Source: Capilliphycus robustus (GTDB lineage Bacteria > Cyanobacteriota > Cyanobacteriia > Cyanobacteriales > Microcoleaceae). Taken from it: a DNA stretch of 64,000 bases. Of the stretch, positions 61,793 through 64,000 are shown one piece after another; positions within the stretch are counted from its first letter, which is position 1; each line of letters begins with the position of its first letter. The DNA lies in the NCBI RefSeq assembly GCF_034932365.1, contig NZ_JAYGHR010000064.1, positions 62,001 through 126,000 on the forward strand, read 5' to 3'. The notes under the pieces are model-generated. The model searched no databases. It saw only the letters and a list, made by a program, of their open reading frames with translations, and was not told the DNA's origin. The position numbers were made by a program, and so were the translations under genes.

Positions 61793-64000
61793 CTAAAATT
61801 TCTTTGGGCGCAAGATACACAAACAAAAATCAGATTCTAAACCCCCCGGAATTTCCATTAAAATTTCTTCAAATTCTAGCAACAGTCGAACTATCGTTTC
61901 TCCCTTGGGTTCTCCCGGTAAGAGTTGAACATGATTTAACAAGGGATAAAGCGGATGTAAAATTCCGCCCCCAAAAGGATTATAAACTTCGATGTCGAAA
62001 TAATATTCAATAAAGGGTAAAATTAACTTAGAGCGAACGGCTTCCGAGGGATCAGTATTAAAGACTTGATAAATGGTTGGGTTAATAAATTCGCTTTGCA
62101 GTCCTGAACGCAAGAGTTCGTTAAAGCAAGCATACAAACGATTAATTAACTCAACTTTTTTTCGGTTGTAAATACAGTAGTTATCGCCGATATATTCATT
62201 GACGATAAAATACCCTTCAGGATGCAAAGAACGATGAACAATTTCTAAAAATCGCTCTAATTCTTTGACATGATGCAATGAACCAGAACAAAATGCAATA
62301 TCGTATTTCTTCCCACTATCGAGGCTAAAGGTATTAAAATCATCGGTGTAGAAGTTAACTTGAACTCCGGCAATTTCCGCCCGACGTTTTGCCATTTCTA
62401 GGGAAGCTTCCGAGAAGTCAAAGGCATCAATACTGCGGGCAAAGTTTGCTTGTGCGAGGGTGACTTCATGGTTTCCCATTCCACATCCCAAGGACAACAA
62501 ATTATTAAAGGTTCTTCCCGCAAAATAATCTTCAATTAACCATCGTAACCAATATTTATTTGTTTGACCGCCTGACATTCGCTGATGAATAACATCCTCA
62601 ATAATGGGGTTTGATATCCATTCACTCGCACTCGCCGCAGTCGGGTTTGCTTCCCAATAACTTTTATCTTGAGTGGGTTTTGTGGGTGGTGAAACGGCTT
62701 CAGGTGTTGACACAGGTTGAATAAATTCTTGGGGGGGAAGCGTTTGATGAGGATGGGGGTTAATAAAGTAAGCTTCCTCAAAAATTTGCTGGTATTCCTG
62801 GGTCATTTCCTCAAAACTATTCAACAAGGCGAGGACATATTTAGCATTATCCGCGAGGTGTTGACGTTCCGACTCATTATCGAGAAGTTTAATCAAATTT
62901 TCGGTTAATTCTTCGGGTTTATCGGGAGTGTAAAATAAACCATTTACTCCCGGTTTAACTTGTTCGGAAATGCCAAAAACGGGAGTAGTAATAATGGGTA
63001 AATTGTACGCCATTGCTTCGAGAATAACTCGCGGATAACTCTCAATACGAGACGTACAAACAAAAATATCGGCAGCTTGATAATATTTCGGGGTTTCTGG
63101 AGTTTCAGGAACGATAGATATTTTAGACTGTAAAATCGGCGGGAGTTGCTTGACGAATGTGGTCAGTTGTGTACTATAAACACTCGGGCGATCGCCAACA
63201 ATAAAACAACGAATGCGGCTATAATATTCTGGGGGTAATAATGCTAAGGCTTTGACTAAATCTTTCTGACCTTTGCGTTCACAAACGGTTCCAAGTAATA
63301 GAATAACAATTTCGGAAGCTTTAATTTGTAGCGCTTCTCTGGCATCTTGGCGGTTCCATTGTTCAGCGACTAATTTAAACCGTTCCACATCCATTCCATT
63401 GTGAATAACGGTAAAATTGTGATGACTATTTAAAGGTAAATAGGTGTTTCGGGTTGCATCCGCCACAAAAATAATTCGATACGGATAGCGGAAACATTCT
63501 AACGCTCGGGCGGCTATTTCTCCCCCAAACCCATTAAAATAAGTTTGCCAAGCTTCGCTTTCGTGAACATTCCAAACGGAAGGAACCCCCATTTTTTGGG
63601 CGCAGTCTACCATGAAGAAGTTTTCTAAAGTATTCGCATAAACGACATCATAACAATTGAGTTGTATTTGTTCAGCAAAATCTTGGAGGGCGAGGTCATA
63701 TTGTTCCCGTTGATAGATGTTAATTAAAGGATGGTCTTGTACAATAACCGGAATACCTTTTTGTTCATAAGCTTCTCGCAACGGCCCATCATTGACACAA
63801 AAAATAACAGGTTCTATTTTATCCTGTGCGGCTAATTGTACGGCAATTTCATACTGATGTAACGGGGCGCCCGTATATTCTAAAGCGTTGCTACACATCA
63901 ACACTCGGGGTTTAATTTTTACCTGATAACTTTGTATATTAAACCGTCGGGGTTGAACCTGGAACCATTCGTTAGCGAGGGATAAATGATGGCTGTAATA
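61793..64000 (-). CDS. Fusion of GT4 glycosyltransferase and methyltransferase (5' end beyond window)
   Basis: At least 735 residues; the frame is open to the window edge and the codons beyond the internal GTG/ATG at 63904/63898 (VKIKPRVLMCSNAL...) read smoothly, so the true start lies outside. The N-terminal part is GT4 (ALEYTGAPLHQYEIAVQL, HNGMDVERFKLV, GTVCERKGQKDLVKAL, ESYPRVILEAMAYNLPIITTPVFGI). The C-terminal part (about the last 290 residues) is a methyltransferase (SLGCGMGNHEVTLAQ, CSGSLHHVKELERFL). With the next two genes it forms a glycan-modification operon. Confidence 0.8.
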   Translation of the reverse strand, partial: YYSHHLSLANEWFQVQPRRFNIQSYQVKIKPRVLMCSNALEYTGAPLHQYEIAVQLAAQDKIEPVIFCVNDGPLREAYEQKGIPVIVQDHPLINIYQREQYDLALQDFAEQIQLNCYDVVYANTLENFFMVDCAQKMGVPSVWNVHESEAWQTYFNGFGGEIAARALECFRYPYRIIFVADATRNTYLPLNSHHNFTVIHNGMDVERFKLVAEQWNRQDAREALQIKASEIVILLLGTVCERKGQKDLVKALALLPPEYYSRIRCFIVGDRPSVYSTQLTTFVKQLPPILQSKISIVPETPETPKYYQAADIFVCTSRIESYPRVILEAMAYNLPIITTPVFGISEQVKPGVNGLFYTPDKPEELTENLIKLLDNESERQHLADNAKYVLALLNSFEEMTQEYQQIFEEAYFINPHPHQTLPPQEFIQPVSTPEAVSPPTKPTQDKSYWEANPTAASASEWISNPIIEDVIHQRMSGGQTNKYWLRWLIEDYFAGRTFNNLLSLGCGMGNHEVTLAQANFARSIDAFDFSEASLEMAKRRAEIAGVQVNFYTDDFNTFSLDSGKKYDIAFCSGSLHHVKELERFLEIVHRSLHPEGYFIVNEYIGDNYCIYNRKKVELINRLYACFNELLRSGLQSEFINPTIYQVFNTDPSEAVRSKLILPFIEYYFDIEVYNPFGGGILHPLYPLLNHVQLLPGEPKGETIVRLLLEFEEILMEIPGGLESDFCLCILRPKKF

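Overview
The window is chromosomal DNA of a phycobilisome-containing cyanobacterium. Evidence is the rod-core linker CpcG, a CpcS-type bilin lyase, NblA, a Cph2-like phytochrome, GCGATCGC (HIP1) octamers and arrays of short heptamer repeats. A filamentous, Oscillatoria/Planktothrix/Microcoleus-like host is my inference from gene content and repeats; no rRNA or other marker here fixes the genus. Coding is dense and intergenic regions carry many small repeats.

Layout. 1-1 kb: 5' part of bioB (minus strand) with a 397-bp non-autonomous IS200/IS605-type element just upstream of its start. 1-6.5 kb: phosphate uptake operon pstS-pstS-pstC-pstA-pstB behind a candidate Pho box. 6.6-9.1 kb: lone tnpB, nblA, cpcS. 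9.3-18.3 kb: potassium region, kdpA-kdpB-kdpF/G-kdpC-kdpD on the minus strand preceded by a stand-alone RCK_C/TrkA-C protein, with a divergent histidine kinase/NarL-type regulator pair; a 177-bp MITE with 10-bp target duplication lies between kdpB and kdpF/G. 18.6-25.2 kb: cpcG, three tandem terD genes, def, an HtrA-type protease and dnaA. 25.3-37.4 kb: a repeat-rich membrane-anchored protein, cysS (with an unusual insertion), hisI, sufE, a Cph2-like GAF-GAF-GGDEF-EAL protein, hemB, a pentapeptide-repeat membrane protein and a second histidine kinase.

37.4-64 kb is a surface-polysaccharide and secretion region: a GT2 enzyme with rfbA, rfbD and rfbC for dTDP-rhamnose; a multi-pass membrane protein; a type I secretion operon (PpiC-type isomerase, ABC exporter with cyclic-nucleotide-binding and inactive C39-like domains, HlyD adaptor); and an RTX protein that is its plausible cargo. 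Around these lie unusually fused enzymes: GT2-GT2-GT41-like, methyltransferase-like-GT, GT4, sulfotransferase-methyltransferase and GT4-methyltransferase. The most interesting system-level hypothesis is that this block builds, decorates and exports a calcium-binding, glycosylated or sulfated surface protein or sheath. That is inference from neighbourhood, not demonstrated by sequence.

No tRNA, rRNA or CRISPR array was recognised. Both ends of the window cut a gene (bioB at the left, a GT4-methyltransferase at the right).
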